Shown here piece after piece: positions 11,054 to 22,116 of a DNA stretch of 64,000 nt. The stretch is from assembly GCF_010183535.1 (NCBI RefSeq), contig NC_071330.1, forward strand, positions 16,969,717-17,033,716, read 5' to 3'. Both the position numbers and the translations under genes were made by a program. This stretch comes from Caenorhabditis remanei (lineage: Eukaryota; Nematoda; Chromadorea; Rhabditida; Rhabditidae). The notes under the pieces were generated by a model. The model was not told where the DNA came from, searched no databases, and worked only from the letters and a program-made list of their open reading frames with translations. Numbering within the stretch: the first letter of the stretch is position 1; every line of letters begins with the position of its first letter.

Positions 11054-11348
11054 ATGAATAGAACTTTACTGGTTTGTCGTTTTCTATACATTTTTAAAAA
11101 GCTCATGCGAATTTCAGATGGAATTGAGTATTGAGCAAGTGAAGGCCCGACTAGAAGAGCTGAAACGTCAAGAAGCCACAATGATTGAGGAACTTCTGGA
11201 AGTGGCAACCGAAATTCAGGTGCTAGCCAGAGACAAAGATCCGAGAGTACAAGAGGCAAGACGTCGACAACGGAGAATCGAACGGGATATATCGAGGAAA
11301 CTGAGAGAGATGAATGCGTTGGGGGATCGTTTGGAAGATGAAGAATAA
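11054..11348 (+). CDS. Small coiled-coil protein
   Basis: Two exons, 11054-11071 and 11118-11348, with a 46-nt intron (donor GTTTGT, acceptor TTTCAG), give 82 residues. Exon 1 encodes MNRTLL. Exon 2 begins MELSIEQVKARLEEL and is helical throughout, switching from acidic to very basic (EARRRQRRIERD) and ending EDEE. Translation could instead start at the exon 2 ATG, but the exon layout shared with the gene at 9334 supports the longer form. There is no recognised domain. A repeat complex starts 14 nt after the stop codon. Confidence 0.7.
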
Positions 11349-11361
11349 TTGAAGTGAGGGT

Positions 11362-12530
11362 ATTAGCACGGCACTGTTCTTACAACTGCACTCCACCGAA
11401 ATCCCCTTGAGAAATGTCTCTTTCTCTCTGACAAGGGAATTGACTTTCGGTATGCGTTCAGAATTTTCTATAAACTTGCACACGGATAGTTTCAAATCTG
11501 CTTTAAACAATGATAATAGTGAAAAAGTGCAAAACTCCCGAAAAGTTGGATTTTTTTGCTCCGAAAGTTTGCTCATTTTTCATCATAGAAAACACGAGTG
11601 CCAATTCGAGAGGACTATCGGGTTCGTAAAGACAACTAGCTGCCCTCTCGAACAGCGGTTGGATGGCCACGTGGCAGTGAGGGGGGTTGGTAGGAGGAAG
11701 GTCTGGGGATCGACCCCATCCCCTTTTTTCTTTTTTTTGCATTTTTAAAACTGACTATAAAATGTCAACTACAGCGTTTTCGAACTATTCCATCAAGTTT
11801 TATTCCGTTTCGAACTGTTTTCTACATTTTCTGAACATTTGGTAAGAAACTTTTTTTGAGATAATTTTCTGTTCTCATGGTCTCATTCATCTCACCATGG
11901 TCTACTTACTCATTTTGAAAGCTTGTAAACCAAATGTTTCATCTCATCTACTCTACCAGGCATTGCTTCAAAATGAAGAAGGCACTGTATGATTATCCGG
12001 CATGTCCTCGGAAAAAACAAGATTAATTGAAGAATTGTCAAAGAGGAGTCTCCATCATGAATGAGACCATGAGAACAGAATATTATCTCAAAAAAAGTTT
12101 CTTACCAAATGTTCAGAAAATGTAGAAAACAGTTCGAAACGGAATAAAACTTGATGGAATAGTTCGAAAACGCTGTAGTTGACATTTTATAGTCAGTTTT
12201 CTAAATGCAAAAAAAAGAAAAAAGGGGATGGGGTCGATCCCCAGACCTTCCTCCTACCAACCCCCCTCACTGCCACGTGGCCATCCAACCGCTGTTCGAG
12301 AGGGCAGCTAGTTGTCTTTACGAACCCGATAGTCCTCTCGAATTGGCACTCGTGTTTTCTATGATGAAAAATGAGCAAACTTTCGGAGCAAAAAAATCCA
12401 ACTTTTCGGGAGTTTTGCACTTTTTCACTATTATCATTGTTTAAAGCAGATTTGAAACTATCCGTGTGCAAGTTTATAGAAAATTCTGAACGCATACCGA
12501 AAGTCAATTCCCTTGTGAGTCTTTCAATTG
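11362..12530. repeat. Family 1 palindrome interrupted by foldback insertion
   Basis: The left half (11362-11431) matches the first half of the other family 1 copies, ending TCTCTCTGA. The sequence after the foldback resumes TGAGTCTTTCAATT, as in intact copies (GAGTCTCTCAATT), then diverges. This dates the foldback insertion after the family 1 copy. Confidence 0.65.
11432..12515. mobile_element. Foldback element with 459-bp inverted arms
   Basis: Two near-identical arms (11432-11890 and 12057-12515) in opposite orientation around a 166-bp centre. Terminal sequence is CAAGGGAATTGACTTTCGG on the left and its exact complement on the right. TGA is repeated at both borders (11429-11431 and 12516-12518), consistent with a 3-bp target duplication. 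The arms show only scattered differences, so the insertion is young or the arms are kept alike by conversion. No transposase is seen; ORFs in the arms are mirror images of each other. Confidence 0.8.
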
Positions 12531-13436
12531 TTGTGGTTGTCAATTGTGGTGTCAATACTTGAAATATTTTCGTAAAAAATGATTTCTAATTTATCGTCAA
12601 TAAATGTTACCCGTTGATTTTTTCCTGGAAACCATAGTTGTCAAGGCCCGGTAGAAAATTTTCAAGGCTCGGCCCGGCTTCAAAAAATGATCCTTTTTTC
12701 CCAATTTTTTTTTTTGAAATTTTCTCAATTTTTCATCAAAAATGTGACCATTTTTGATGCTTTTTCAGAATTTCTTCTAATTCTGAGTGATAGTCGAAAA
12801 TTTGACTTTTTCGCGAAAAAATTCAAAAATTCGAAAAAATTTGAATTTTTGAATTTGGCGCCAATTTTCCGGCTCGTAAATTTTGTTTACAAGGGCGGGG
12901 CCTTGTCAACTCTCGAAAAATGACATATTCGAAAATTCCGTACCGAAAAATTCAAAAAACTTTTTTTCGAACATTTTTGACCGAAAAAAACCGAAAATTT
13001 TGAAAAAAAATCCTGAAAAAAAAGTAGTTTTTGGAAAAAATCTTGAATTTGTATGAAAATTTGAGTATTTCAAGGAAAGACCCTACAGAAACCTGTTTTT
13101 GAGTACAAAGCTAGAAAAAATACTGGCAAAATCGAAAAATCGCTATTTTACTTACTTAATTTTTGAAAACTTCAGGAGAAATTTACATTCTCCTATCTTC
13201 GTGCTTCTACCCTTCGCTTGCCTCCATGACAACGGGCTCGGCGAGCATCTGCCCGTCTGTCTTCTTCTTCGAATTTCCATTACTCAATGGTTCCTGAAAA
13301 CACAATTAATTTTCCGAAAAACATTCCACCAATTATCATGAAAAACAATAAAACATACAATATTTTTCATCGCTATCTCTGAATTAATAAAAATTACAAT
13401 AAAGAACAAAAATTAAATTCCGAAAAGGTTCCTTTA
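12516..13436. other. Intergenic AT-rich stretch
   Basis: Contains a CGGCCCGG/GGCCCGG repeat fragment (about 12645-12680) and long runs of A/T with TTCGAAAA motifs. No coding sequence is supported. The 3' end of the minus-strand gene to the right lies here, without an obvious AATAAA. Confidence 0.4.
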
Positions 13437-16400
13437 CTACATCATATTGGAAAACGGAGCTTCTTCAACGGCATTTTGACGGTCTTCATTGCTACGAATT
13501 GGTTTCAATTTATCGAGTAGCTGTTGAATTACTCTCTCATTAGCGGCATTTTCAGCCTTCAACGTGAGAATTGTCTCTCGATTTTTCTCCTTTTCCAGAG
13601 TCTCCTTTTCCAGTTCTTCCTTCAATTTGGATTCAGACTCTACAGCTTTCTCGTAGTTCTTCTTCAGATCTTCCAATTCTTTCTTTATCTCAATCAACTC
13701 CATTTGTGAATCGTTTTGAGACGAAATTTGGACTTCTGGAGTCTTCTTTTCCTTCTCACACTCATCACACTTCAATCCGACAACTCTTCCACATCCATTC
13801 TGATTGTGGAGGAACTTTTTGAGCTGAAACAAAAGATTGAGGGATTCCGTCAAAATAACAGTCAGAATCCCCGAAAATGATCCTGCAGCGAAATTTCCAC
13901 TTGAAAATCCCGCAAAATTCCGAATTTTCAGGTCGAAATCGATATTTCCGACTGAAAAGTTGTCTGAAATCGAGTTCCGAGCTGAAATATTCCATATTTT
14001 CAAGGAAAAATTACACATTAGCACGACAAGCGTCTTACAACCTCGCTCTACCGAAAACCCCTTGAGAAATTGCTCTTTTTCTCTGAGTCTCTCAATTTCT
14101 CACGCAATTTTCTTTGGTTTCGGTAGAGCGCGGTTGTAAGATGTGTGTCGTGCTAATATTTTTCAGGCCCTGAATTTTTTCGCCTGAAAAATAGGGATTT
14201 TGGATCGGAAGAGTTTCCGTGGCCTAGAAACACAAAAAAGTTCGGCCAGCACTTGCGTTTTCGGGCTGAAAATTTGCTGATTGGGTTATTTTTTTCGGGG
14301 TTTTTGACTGTTATCATAGAATTCCTATATTTTTTCTATATTTCCCGATTTCCTACATTTGGAAGTCGATTGAAGATACAAATGAGCTGACATTGTTCGA
14401 TGGCATCAAACAAGTCACACGTTCTCAGATATTCCTCGGCCTTCACTCTATCCACATGATCATAAACCACTTCTGCGTAATCCTGAATTTCAGGCAACGC
14501 CTTAGTGAGCCCGAGATGCTTCAACTCATTCTTCAGATTTTGTAGAGTGAATCCATCACATTTCGCATTTCTCACAGTGTGAAAAAAAAAAGAAATTCTC
14601 ACTTCATCCGCTGGAAGTTTTTCTACTTCGGATGGCAACTTTGCTGATAATCCATTCATCACACTCATTCGGATGAAATATGGACGGTTCTGGAAATAAA
14701 CTGGAATTCTGACCTATTCAATTTTCAGTTTCCCTTACAAATTCCACCGTAAAAACGTTCTGAAAATCGGATAAAATACGCGAAAACTCGTCGAAATTCG
14801 ACATTTTTTGGAGAAATTTCGCACCAAAAATGACACTTCGCAGATATTCGAATAGGGCGTCGACGGCGAGAATGTAAAAATTGGACTCTTGTTTTCCACC
14901 ACCACAGCCTTTGATGGGAACAGCTCGGTGTTTAGCTCGTTGGATTGGGCAGCGGATGAACTGAAATTAGAAAATTTATACTCCTGAAATAAGGAGAGAA
15001 TTGGTTTTGAGAGTTGATATTAGCTCACCACAGCTCTTACAACTGCGCTCCACCGAAATCCCCTTGAGAAACGTCTCTTTTTCTCTGAGTCTCTTCATTT
15101 CGCGCACTATTTTCTTCGGTTTCGGTAGAGCGCGGTTGTAAGAAGCGTGCATTGCTATTATGATACTGTGGAAAAAGAAAGTTAACTTTTTTAGCTTTTT
15201 GAATAAAAAAGAACCGTTTTTTCGAGTTTTATGTCTTTTTTTTTCAAAATAATCTGTGTTTCTGGACACAGTTTTCACAGAAAGTAAAAAAAAAATGACA
15301 AAAAAATCTTGAAAAAGTGAGCGAAAACAGCGAATAAACTGAAATTTTAAGCCACATTTCCCTTTTCAATTCCAAAAACAATTTCTTCCTGAAAATCGAA
15401 AATATTGGTAAAAATCCCCAATTTCTGGTATTAATTTAGCGATTTTTATGCAAAAACTGATTTTTTTGTCTTTTCCAGAATTTTCAAGTTATTTCGTCGT
15501 TTTTTCTACTTAATATAAAAAAACAGTGTCCAGAAGCATAGATTATTTCAAAAAAGGACAAAAACTGGTAATTTCTTGTGGTTCCCTTTATGAAAACCAT
15601 AAAAACGATTATAGTTGACTTCTCAAACAATTAATTATCTGAAAAGTTATCACTGAAAAAACGAGCAAATTGAGGCGGTGAAGCGTATAGCCGCGAAATG
15701 CCCGGCTGCGAAATTTCTCGTTGCGAACTGTCCCGGAGCCGCTTTTTTTTGACGTTTGAGACCAAATTAAGATTAAAACCTCAAAAGTGTTTTTCCCAAG
15801 TGTCCGTTCAGCTTCTTCCATCCCCATTGTGTGCAAAAAGCAAATTTCAGTATCATCTTTCGTCTTGTTGAGTATATAATCAACTTCCGCTTTCATCACA
15901 AACTTCTGATCGCCATCCTCAAAAAGACGAACAACTTTAACTGTCGGATGAAACAATTCTTGTCTTTTTTCGATAACATCTACTAGAGATTTGATCTCAG
16001 GAAATTCCGAAGAGAATAGTTGGTGATCGGGCCCCTGAAACATGCTTTTTAAATACAAATCTATAAAACACGGGCTCCCACACTGCGGAAAACAACTTGA
16101 ATCCAATTTTTCCAGTTTTAATGCGATAAATTTGATAGTTTTTGGCTGGAAATCGCTAAAAATGACGATTTTGGCCAAAATTGTGAAAAATGGTCACTAT
16201 TTCTGGGTGGAAATCGCTAGCAAAATGACATAAACTCAGAGTTTTGGCTGAAAATTGGTCAAAAACCGTCAAAAGTGGCAATTTTCAGCCAAAAACTGTC
16301 ATTTTCGAACAATTTTCTGCGTTTTAGTCTGAAAATCCTCAAATTTTAGGGATTTTCAGCCAAAACCGCTGAAAAACGATTAGAAAATGACAGTTTTTTG

Positions 16401-18388
16401 CCACAATCGTGAAAAATGGTTAGCAAACTACTGTTTCTGGGTGGAAATCGCTAAAAAATGACGATAAACGCCGAAAATTTATTGAAAAAGGCACAAATTC
16501 AAAGTTTTGGCAGAAAATTTGTCAAAAACCGTCAAAAATGGCAATTTTCAGCCAAAACCTGTCATTTTCGAACAATTTTTTGAGTTTTCGATTGAAAATC
16601 CCCAAAATAGCGAATTTTAGCCGAAACCGCTGAAAAACGATTAGGAAATGACAGTTTTGGCTAAAAACTGCCCAATTTTTAGGAATTTGCACTGAAAATC
16701 CAGTATTTTCAGATTTTTAAACGTCGGTCGCAATTTATGAAAAAAAAAGGTCTCATCTATCAGAATTATGGAAAATGAAATTATTTATGAGCCAGAAAAC
16801 GTAAATTTTGGTCAAAAAATAACGTTTTTGATACAGAAAAAGTGAAAATTGCACATGTACTTGAGAATGCGATAAAAATATTGGCTGAAATGGCTGAAAA
16901 TCTCATTTTTCAGAAATCTGTTTTTCTGTATCAAAAAAGTAAATTTCTCATCAAAATTCACGTTTTTGGCTCATTCGATAGAGAATTTCAATATTTCTAC
17001 AATTTGCTGACCTTCTTTCATCAATAGCGCCGTCTATGAACCTGAAAATACTGGATTTTCAGTGCAAAAACGCTGAAAAATTGACTGAAATTGTCAATTT
17101 TCATCATTTTCCTGAAATTTGACAATTTTCTGCCTAAAACTGTCATTTTCTAATCGTATTTCAGTGATTTTGGCTAAAATTTGCGAATTTTCAATCAAAA
17201 ACGCAAAAAATGGTTCGAAAATGACAGTTTTTGGCTGAAAGTTGCGAAAACTTTGAATTTATGCCATTTTCAATCAATTTCCAGCGTTTATCACTTAAAA
17301 TCGCCATTTTCTAGCGATTTCCACGCAGAAGCAGTAATTTTCTAACCATTCTTCACGATTGTGCCAAAAACTGTCATTTTCTAATCGTTTTTCAGCGGTT
17401 TTGACTAAAAAACTATGAAATTTAGGGATTTTCAATCAAAAACGCAAAAAATGGTTCGAAAATGACAGTTTTTGGCTGAAAATTGTCATTTTTGACGGGT
17501 TTCGACTAATTTTCAGCCAAAACTCTGAATATATGCCACTTTCAATCACATTCCAGCGTTTATGACTAAAAATCGTCATTTTTAGCGATTTTCTAACCAT
17601 TTTTCACGATTTTGGCCAAGATCGTCATTTTTTAGCGATTTCCAGCCAAAAACTATCAAATTTATAGCATTAAAACGTGAAAAATCGGTTTCATGTTCTT
17701 TTTCGCAGTGTGGGAGACAGTGCATTGCCATACATTCGGTCGCCGTTTCGCAATCATCTCCCTCAAATCCTTCTCGATTCCCTCAAAAATTTTCTCGTCG
17801 AATCGCACAAATTTGAGCGAATTCTCATTAACTTCTTCGTCCAAATTCTTCAAATAATAATCAAGACCGGTCTTAAGACCCGCTGCAAGTAGCATCGGAG
17901 GATTTTCCGAAATTTTAAGAAGAATATTCTGAAGAATCACGAAAAGATCCAAATTGCAGATGTATTCCTCATCGTTTTTCAGACTTCTATAGACAATTGC
18001 ATTCGTTTGATACGGAAATTCATCTAAATCGAAAAATAAATCATTTCCACTGAAACTTCCGTAGATTTTCAGATTCTTCGCAAATTCGCGAGCCGATCCG
18101 TACATTCCTGAAAGAAATTTTTTAATATTAAGTTTTTTTCGAAAAAAATTACGAAGTCTATTCTTGGCTGCATTCATCAATAACTGAGCACATTCCTCCT
18201 CTTTTCCGTAAGCACAACCATACGGATAGCCACGAAACGTCTGGAGATTCCCTTGAAACTAAAAAATTTTAATTAAAAAAATGAAAATCGTCGGTTTTTT
18301 TTACCTCTTCAAGAATATAAGACATTGATTTTCGGTGCAGATATCCCGGGACCAACGCCCTCTTATTAATTTCCAGAAATTTCGACAT
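13437..18388 (-). CDS. 586-residue protein with CxxC and coiled-coil C-terminus
   Basis: Seven exons joined in phase: 18305-18388, 18153-18258, 17734-18107, 15780-16034, 14739-14960, 14357-14689 and 13437-13823. It starts MSKFLEINKRALVPGYLHRK with an acceptor TTTTTCAG just upstream. Residues 29-240 are an alpha/beta-like region with conserved-looking aromatic and Gly residues (FRGYPYGCAYGKEE). Exon 5 opens FIRCPIQRAKHRAVPIKGC, which recalls the first strand of an SP-RING (MIZ) finger, but later zinc ligands are not clear. Exon 7 has C469, C477 and C480 (KCDECEKEKK), then a long coiled coil to about residue 570. Introns hold two family 1 palindromes and a 1.6-kb inverted repeat. Joining exon 6 to exon 7 rests on the donor AAT|GTAGGA; if unused, the protein would stop after about 464 residues. 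Not recognised with certainty. Confidence 0.7.
14017..14157. repeat. Family 1 palindrome, intron copy
   Basis: Complete copy with ends ATTAGCACGACA...CTTACAACCTCGCTC and GAGCGCGGTTGTAAG...TGTCGTGCTAAT. It lies in the last intron of the 586-residue protein gene. Confidence 0.75.
15019..15159. repeat. Family 1 palindrome, second intron copy
   Basis: Complete copy, with CTTACAACTGCGCTCCACC on the left and GGTAGAGCGCGGTTGTAAG on the right. It lies in the intron between exons 4 and 5 of the 586-residue protein gene. Confidence 0.75.
16075..17716. repeat. 1.6-kb inverted repeat filling an intron
   Basis: Outer ends CTCCCACACTGCGG and CGCAGTGTGGGAG mirror each other. Moving inwards, TTAATGCGATAAATTTGATAG pairs with its near complement and CAGAAAAAGTG mirrors CTTTTTTGATACAG-type sequence around a centre near 16890. 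Arms are full of diverged short units of the type AAAATGACAGTTTTTGGCTG. The right end lies 18 bp from the preceding exon. It is probably a decayed foldback transposon; no coding sequence is seen. Confidence 0.7.
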
Positions 18389-19186
18389 TTTTCGATGTTT
18401 TTTCCCTGAAAAATGGGTGAAAAATGAGTGAAAAATGGTTGAAAATTCGTCAGAAAAAAAACTGAAAACGTGGATTCTGCATTCGGCCGTGATGGTGTTT
18501 GCACACAATGCGCAAGATTTCACGACAATTACAGTAACTTTGTGCTGAAATTAGAGAAAAATAGTGAAAAATAGCTGAAAAAGGAGGGTTTTGAAGGGAA
18601 ATTTGTTGAAATTGAGACGGAAATAATTAGTAAATTTTTAAAAATACAGTAAAACAAAAAAAAAACACTCATATTATTTTCGTACATCCGCTCCATAAGA
18701 AGTTATAGATAGTCAATATGAGGTTTCCTTTGATGATCTATAACGCTTCAAGGAATGTTCGTACAAAACAGTTTTCAACTACAAAAATGAAGCTCTAAAC
18801 TTGATCTACATGTCCTATAAATATCGACGTTGTTGGACTATTATTGATGCAGTAACATACTTTCAAAGTCGGAGTGTCGATCCCTTGCCCTTCTTACATA
18901 ATGCATCCCTCCTTGTGTAGATCACACTACCGCGAGTACACACGTGGCACCTAGGAGCAGATGTTAGATCAGAAGAAGCGATTGTGTAAACTTCTATAAT
19001 TATCTCTAATTACCTCTCTGATTATCTAAATTTAATTGTTAGCAGAAACGAAGAATTCTGCACCATTTAACCCGCTACTAATCAGGATTTCAATATCCAG
19101 AAAGGTGAAAACGCAAGCAATAAGGATTACTGAAAAATGTGAAAAAAAATTGAATGCTCAAGATTTATTCCAGTGAAAAAGAACAA
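18389..19186. other. Intergenic; palindrome-family remnant
   Basis: Around 18668-18890 lies a family 3-type palindrome: TTTTCGTACATCCGCTCCAT, then GTTTTCAACTACAAAAATGA and sequence ending near ACTTTCAAAGTCGG. The remainder has no supported gene. TTTATT at about 19164-19169 gives the polyadenylation signal for the cysteine-repeat gene on the minus strand. Confidence 0.45.
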
Positions 19187-19656
19187 TTATTTTCCGGGAA
19201 AAGGAAGGCACGAAGTGTTCTGGCACCATGTTCCAATTGGGCAATTGACTCGACAGGTTCTCTCGAAACGACGGCTACTTGGAACACAACGAGCATTGAC
19301 ACAATTGTAACCATTTGGACAGTGAGCTCCAACTGAACACTTTCCACCGTATCCATTGTCAACGACACAATTTCCATCGACACAAACCGATTGAGATCCA
19401 CAATCCGCTCCGGTGCTACACGCTTTTGGCGCGACGAAACGAGATAAAGGATTCCGAGGCGACATACTGATACATTTTCCAAAATCGCATTCCTCATTGG
19501 CTGAGCAGTCATTATTCGTAATACATCCATTCCCCACGACGAAACGAGGAAAAGGCTTCTCGACACAGGCTCCGCGAACGCATAGCTCAACGACTGAGCA
19601 GTCAATACTGCACCAAAACTGATGGGAGACTGTATACTCAGTGACAAACTTGAATA
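19187..19656 (-). CDS. Cysteine-repeat (EB-like) protein, 3' exon, 5' end unresolved
   Basis: One long open exon ending in TAA encodes about 155 residues with five tandem units of the type C-x5-D/H-C-x6-C-x4-C (for example CITNNDCSANEECDFGKC). These resemble EB or lustrin-type extracellular cysteine modules. The five units are followed by a short tail LPFPGK. AATAAA follows the stop codon by about 20 nt. The exon boundary is placed at an acceptor ACTTCAG that demands two bases from the upstream exon. The open frame continues further upstream without an ATG, and I could not find a signal-peptide exon in phase. The likely role is secreted or cell surface. It may be a gene with a distant first exon or a decaying duplicate, because its 5' flank is repeated about 1 kb upstream. 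Confidence 0.6.
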
Positions 19657-20013
19657 CTGAAGTTTTGAAGGGAGAAGGTACAAAATTTAAGCAGAACTTG
19701 AAATTGGGAGTTTTTAAAGGAAAAACCACTGACAGCTTTTGAAAAATAAACCAAAACGTACAAGAATAGATAAAAATAAAGTGAAATAATAAGTCGGATT
19801 CTCTTCTAGACTGACTCTGGGAGACTATATGCAGAGCGATCGTCACATTCTACTTGTTCCAATATAAGACACACTTTCCAGATGGTCATTTTTGTACCAG
19901 GTATACCTTCTCACCGACATACACAAGTGGGAAAACAAGGATAGCGTTAATACTCAATATACGCCATGCGTCACTGAAATAAAAAATTGGGAGATTTTAA
20001 ACCAATCTACTAA

Positions 20014-20390
20014 CTAGGGAAGGTCCTGGACTCGGTCTGGAGTTATGAGTCGTGACCTATACCATTGGAAAGCTGTGAAAACGCTGATTCCAAATATATA
20101 TTCAGTTTTTGCCCTCGATGAGTGGTATTCAAGAAAAACAAGACCAAAATTTGGAAAAATGACGAATTATTGCCTTTCTGACACACGAAAATTTTTTTGA
20201 ATTTTTTTTTTCGATTTTTGCGCTTTAAAAAGGTAGTAATTTGTCATTTTCTAAACTTAGACCTTCTTTTTCTTGAATACCAGGAATCGAGGGCAAAAAC
20301 TGAATATATATTTGGAATCAGCGTTTTCGCAGCTTGCCAATGGTATAGGTCACGACCCATAACTCCAGACCGAGTCCATGACTTCCCTAG
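20014..20390. mobile_element. Family 4 palindromic element, complete copy
   Basis: Ends CTAGGGAAGGTCCTGGACTC and CATGACTTCCCTAG are inverted repeats, with TAA on both sides. That fits a 3-bp TWA-type duplication as made by PIF/Harbinger elements. Inner arms share GGTATAGGTCACGAC, AACGCTGATTCCAAATATAT and GGGCAAAAACTGAATATATA with their complements. Partial relatives occur at 47840-48140, 48475-48640 and 56840-56990. Confidence 0.65.
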
Positions 20391-20639
20391 TAAAACTAAA
20401 CGAGTACCAAAACCAGCTAACTGTAGAACGGGCTGTTGATATCCACTGGAGAATAGAAGCGAATTCTAAAATATTAAGGGAAAACTAACGCTAACAACTT
20501 CTTGGGAGGTTTTTAAACATTAAACAATTTGAAAATGGTCTTGTTACCGTATATGACTGTTCAAAATTTTCACAGCTTTTAAACCTTGAAATTTCAAATA
20601 CGGAACTAATTTGCGATAGGTTAAAAGTACTAATGAACA

Positions 20640-20880
20640 GATCAACAAGAATTTTTCTGGGAAGAATTTAGCTTAGACCAATTGAAAGCCTAGATCTACG
20701 CAGAATGGGAGTTTTTGAGGGAAAAAACAGTAAAAGCTTTAAGAAAAACAATCAAAAATACAGGTATAGCGACCAATAAGGTAAAATATGAAGTCACCAG
20801 CTTATAGACGGATTCTGCTCAAGACTGACTCTATACTCTGCGTCACATCCTGCTAGTTCCATTATGGGAAACTGTTTTTT
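20640..20880. repeat. Second copy of the 5' flank of the cysteine-repeat gene
   Basis: Shares ordered blocks with 19640-19880: GGGAGTTTTT, AAAGC/AGCTTT, AGACTGACTCT, GTCACAT(T/C)CT(A/G)CT(A/T)GTTCC and CAGATGGCCA. No cysteine-repeat coding exon accompanies this copy. It marks a local duplication of a promoter or 5' region. Confidence 0.5.
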
Positions 20881-20950
20881 TTTCTCAGATGGCCACGCAC
20901 GTGAGGATGACTTCTATAACAGAGATGTTGGGAAGTGAAAATTTTCTTAT

Positions 20951-21103
20951 CCGGAAGTCGGAAGTCGGAAGTTGGAAGTGATTTTTCTTATCAGGAAGTC
21001 GGAAGTCGGAAGTCGGAAGTAAAATTTTTATCCGGAAGTCGGAAGTCGGAAGTCGGAAGTAAAAAACACCCGGAAGTCGGAAGTCGGAAGTCGGAAGTCG
21101 GAA
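20951..21103. repeat. Heptamer satellite (CGGAAGT)n in four clusters
   Basis: Four runs of two to four units of CGGAAGT, separated by short A/T-rich spacers such as AAAATTTTTAT and AAAAAACACC. It ends GGAATTCCC. Both strands give artificial open frames. Confidence 0.9.
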
Positions 21104-22116
21104 TTCCCAACAACACTGTTCTATAACCTGACTGTCTATGTCCCAAGTTTATCTTCCCATCAGCGTACATTTGCTCGTGGGAAATTACTTTCACAAATTC
21201 TACTAATCCAATGTCTATTTAAAGTCATCTAGCATATCTTATGAAATGAAAGCTGAACTATTTGAAAATAGTTATTAATTATAAAGGCGATAACAAAAAA
21301 CAAGAAATGATACAGAAATATATGTAATTAGTCAAATTTAATTAAACGCACCCATGTATCCTAGCGATATGTAAATTATCCAGGTGCCATCGGGACTAAT
21401 GTTATAGACTAATGTTATAGATATTGTCATTGTTGCGTTGGTTACTGTACATCTGATAGGTTGCCAACGCGGATGTTCCCAATATCAGGTGACGGATGTG
21501 TGACAATAATTTTCTAACTTCGTTCAGGGAAAGAATAGCATAGTTTATTATAACAAAAAACATGCATAGAATGAACGTTTGGTTCTAAAGTTCAAAATTT
21601 AGGTTTTTCAGTGAAATTTTCTATCATACTAAGATTTAAAACTTGAAATAACTCTGAAAATCAATAAAAATGTTCAGATTTTTAATAAAAAATGGTTTTT
21701 TGAAGCCGGGTCTTGCCGTGATAACTATGATGAAAAGTTAGGATTGTTAGTACAGTATATGGTAATTTCAGATTTTCGACTTCCTAACTTTGGCTCTTCG
21801 TGAGTTCAGCATTCCGCACAAATCTCCCAGTAACTACTTGATTTCAAGATTTTTTCCTTCCCACCAAATCATTCAGTTTACCAGATTGACTTCTTGAATT
21901 ACTCTTATGGGAAGATATCTCACTAGTGAGAGACGCTCATCTGTGTATTCTCAGGGATGTCTTCCCATTCGGTCATACAGGTGGACTAATAGGTGCGAAA
22001 ACTTGCTTTTATATAAATTTATTAATTATATTCCAAAAAAAAACAACAACAACAAGAAAACCAAAAAATGATGCAAAACAAGAAATATAATAACAAAATG
22101 TTATAAAGAATAATTA
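21104..22116. other. Intergenic stretch and left end of duplicated unit
   Basis: From about 21820 the sequence matches that from about 24478 (AACTACTTGATTTCAA, TCAAATCATTCAGTTT, GATGTCTTCCCATTCGGTCA). It is the downstream flank of the first RHIF-family gene. An AATAAA on the minus strand near 22016-22021 serves that gene. No gene is seen in the remainder. Confidence 0.5.

Noticed and set aside
11407..12562. Mirror-image frames of 79-120 codons
   Set aside because: They are the same sequence read from the two arms of the foldback element. No transposase motif is present.
19657..19846. Upstream extension of the cysteine-repeat reading frame
   Set aside because: It has no ATG (the open frame begins at GTG) and the sequence is AT-rich and flank-like, with a duplicate 1 kb away. 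It is more likely intron or 5' flank.
20951..21103. CRISPR-like repeat-spacer pattern
   Set aside because: Units are 7 bp with spacers of low-complexity A/T, in a eukaryotic genome. This is a simple satellite.
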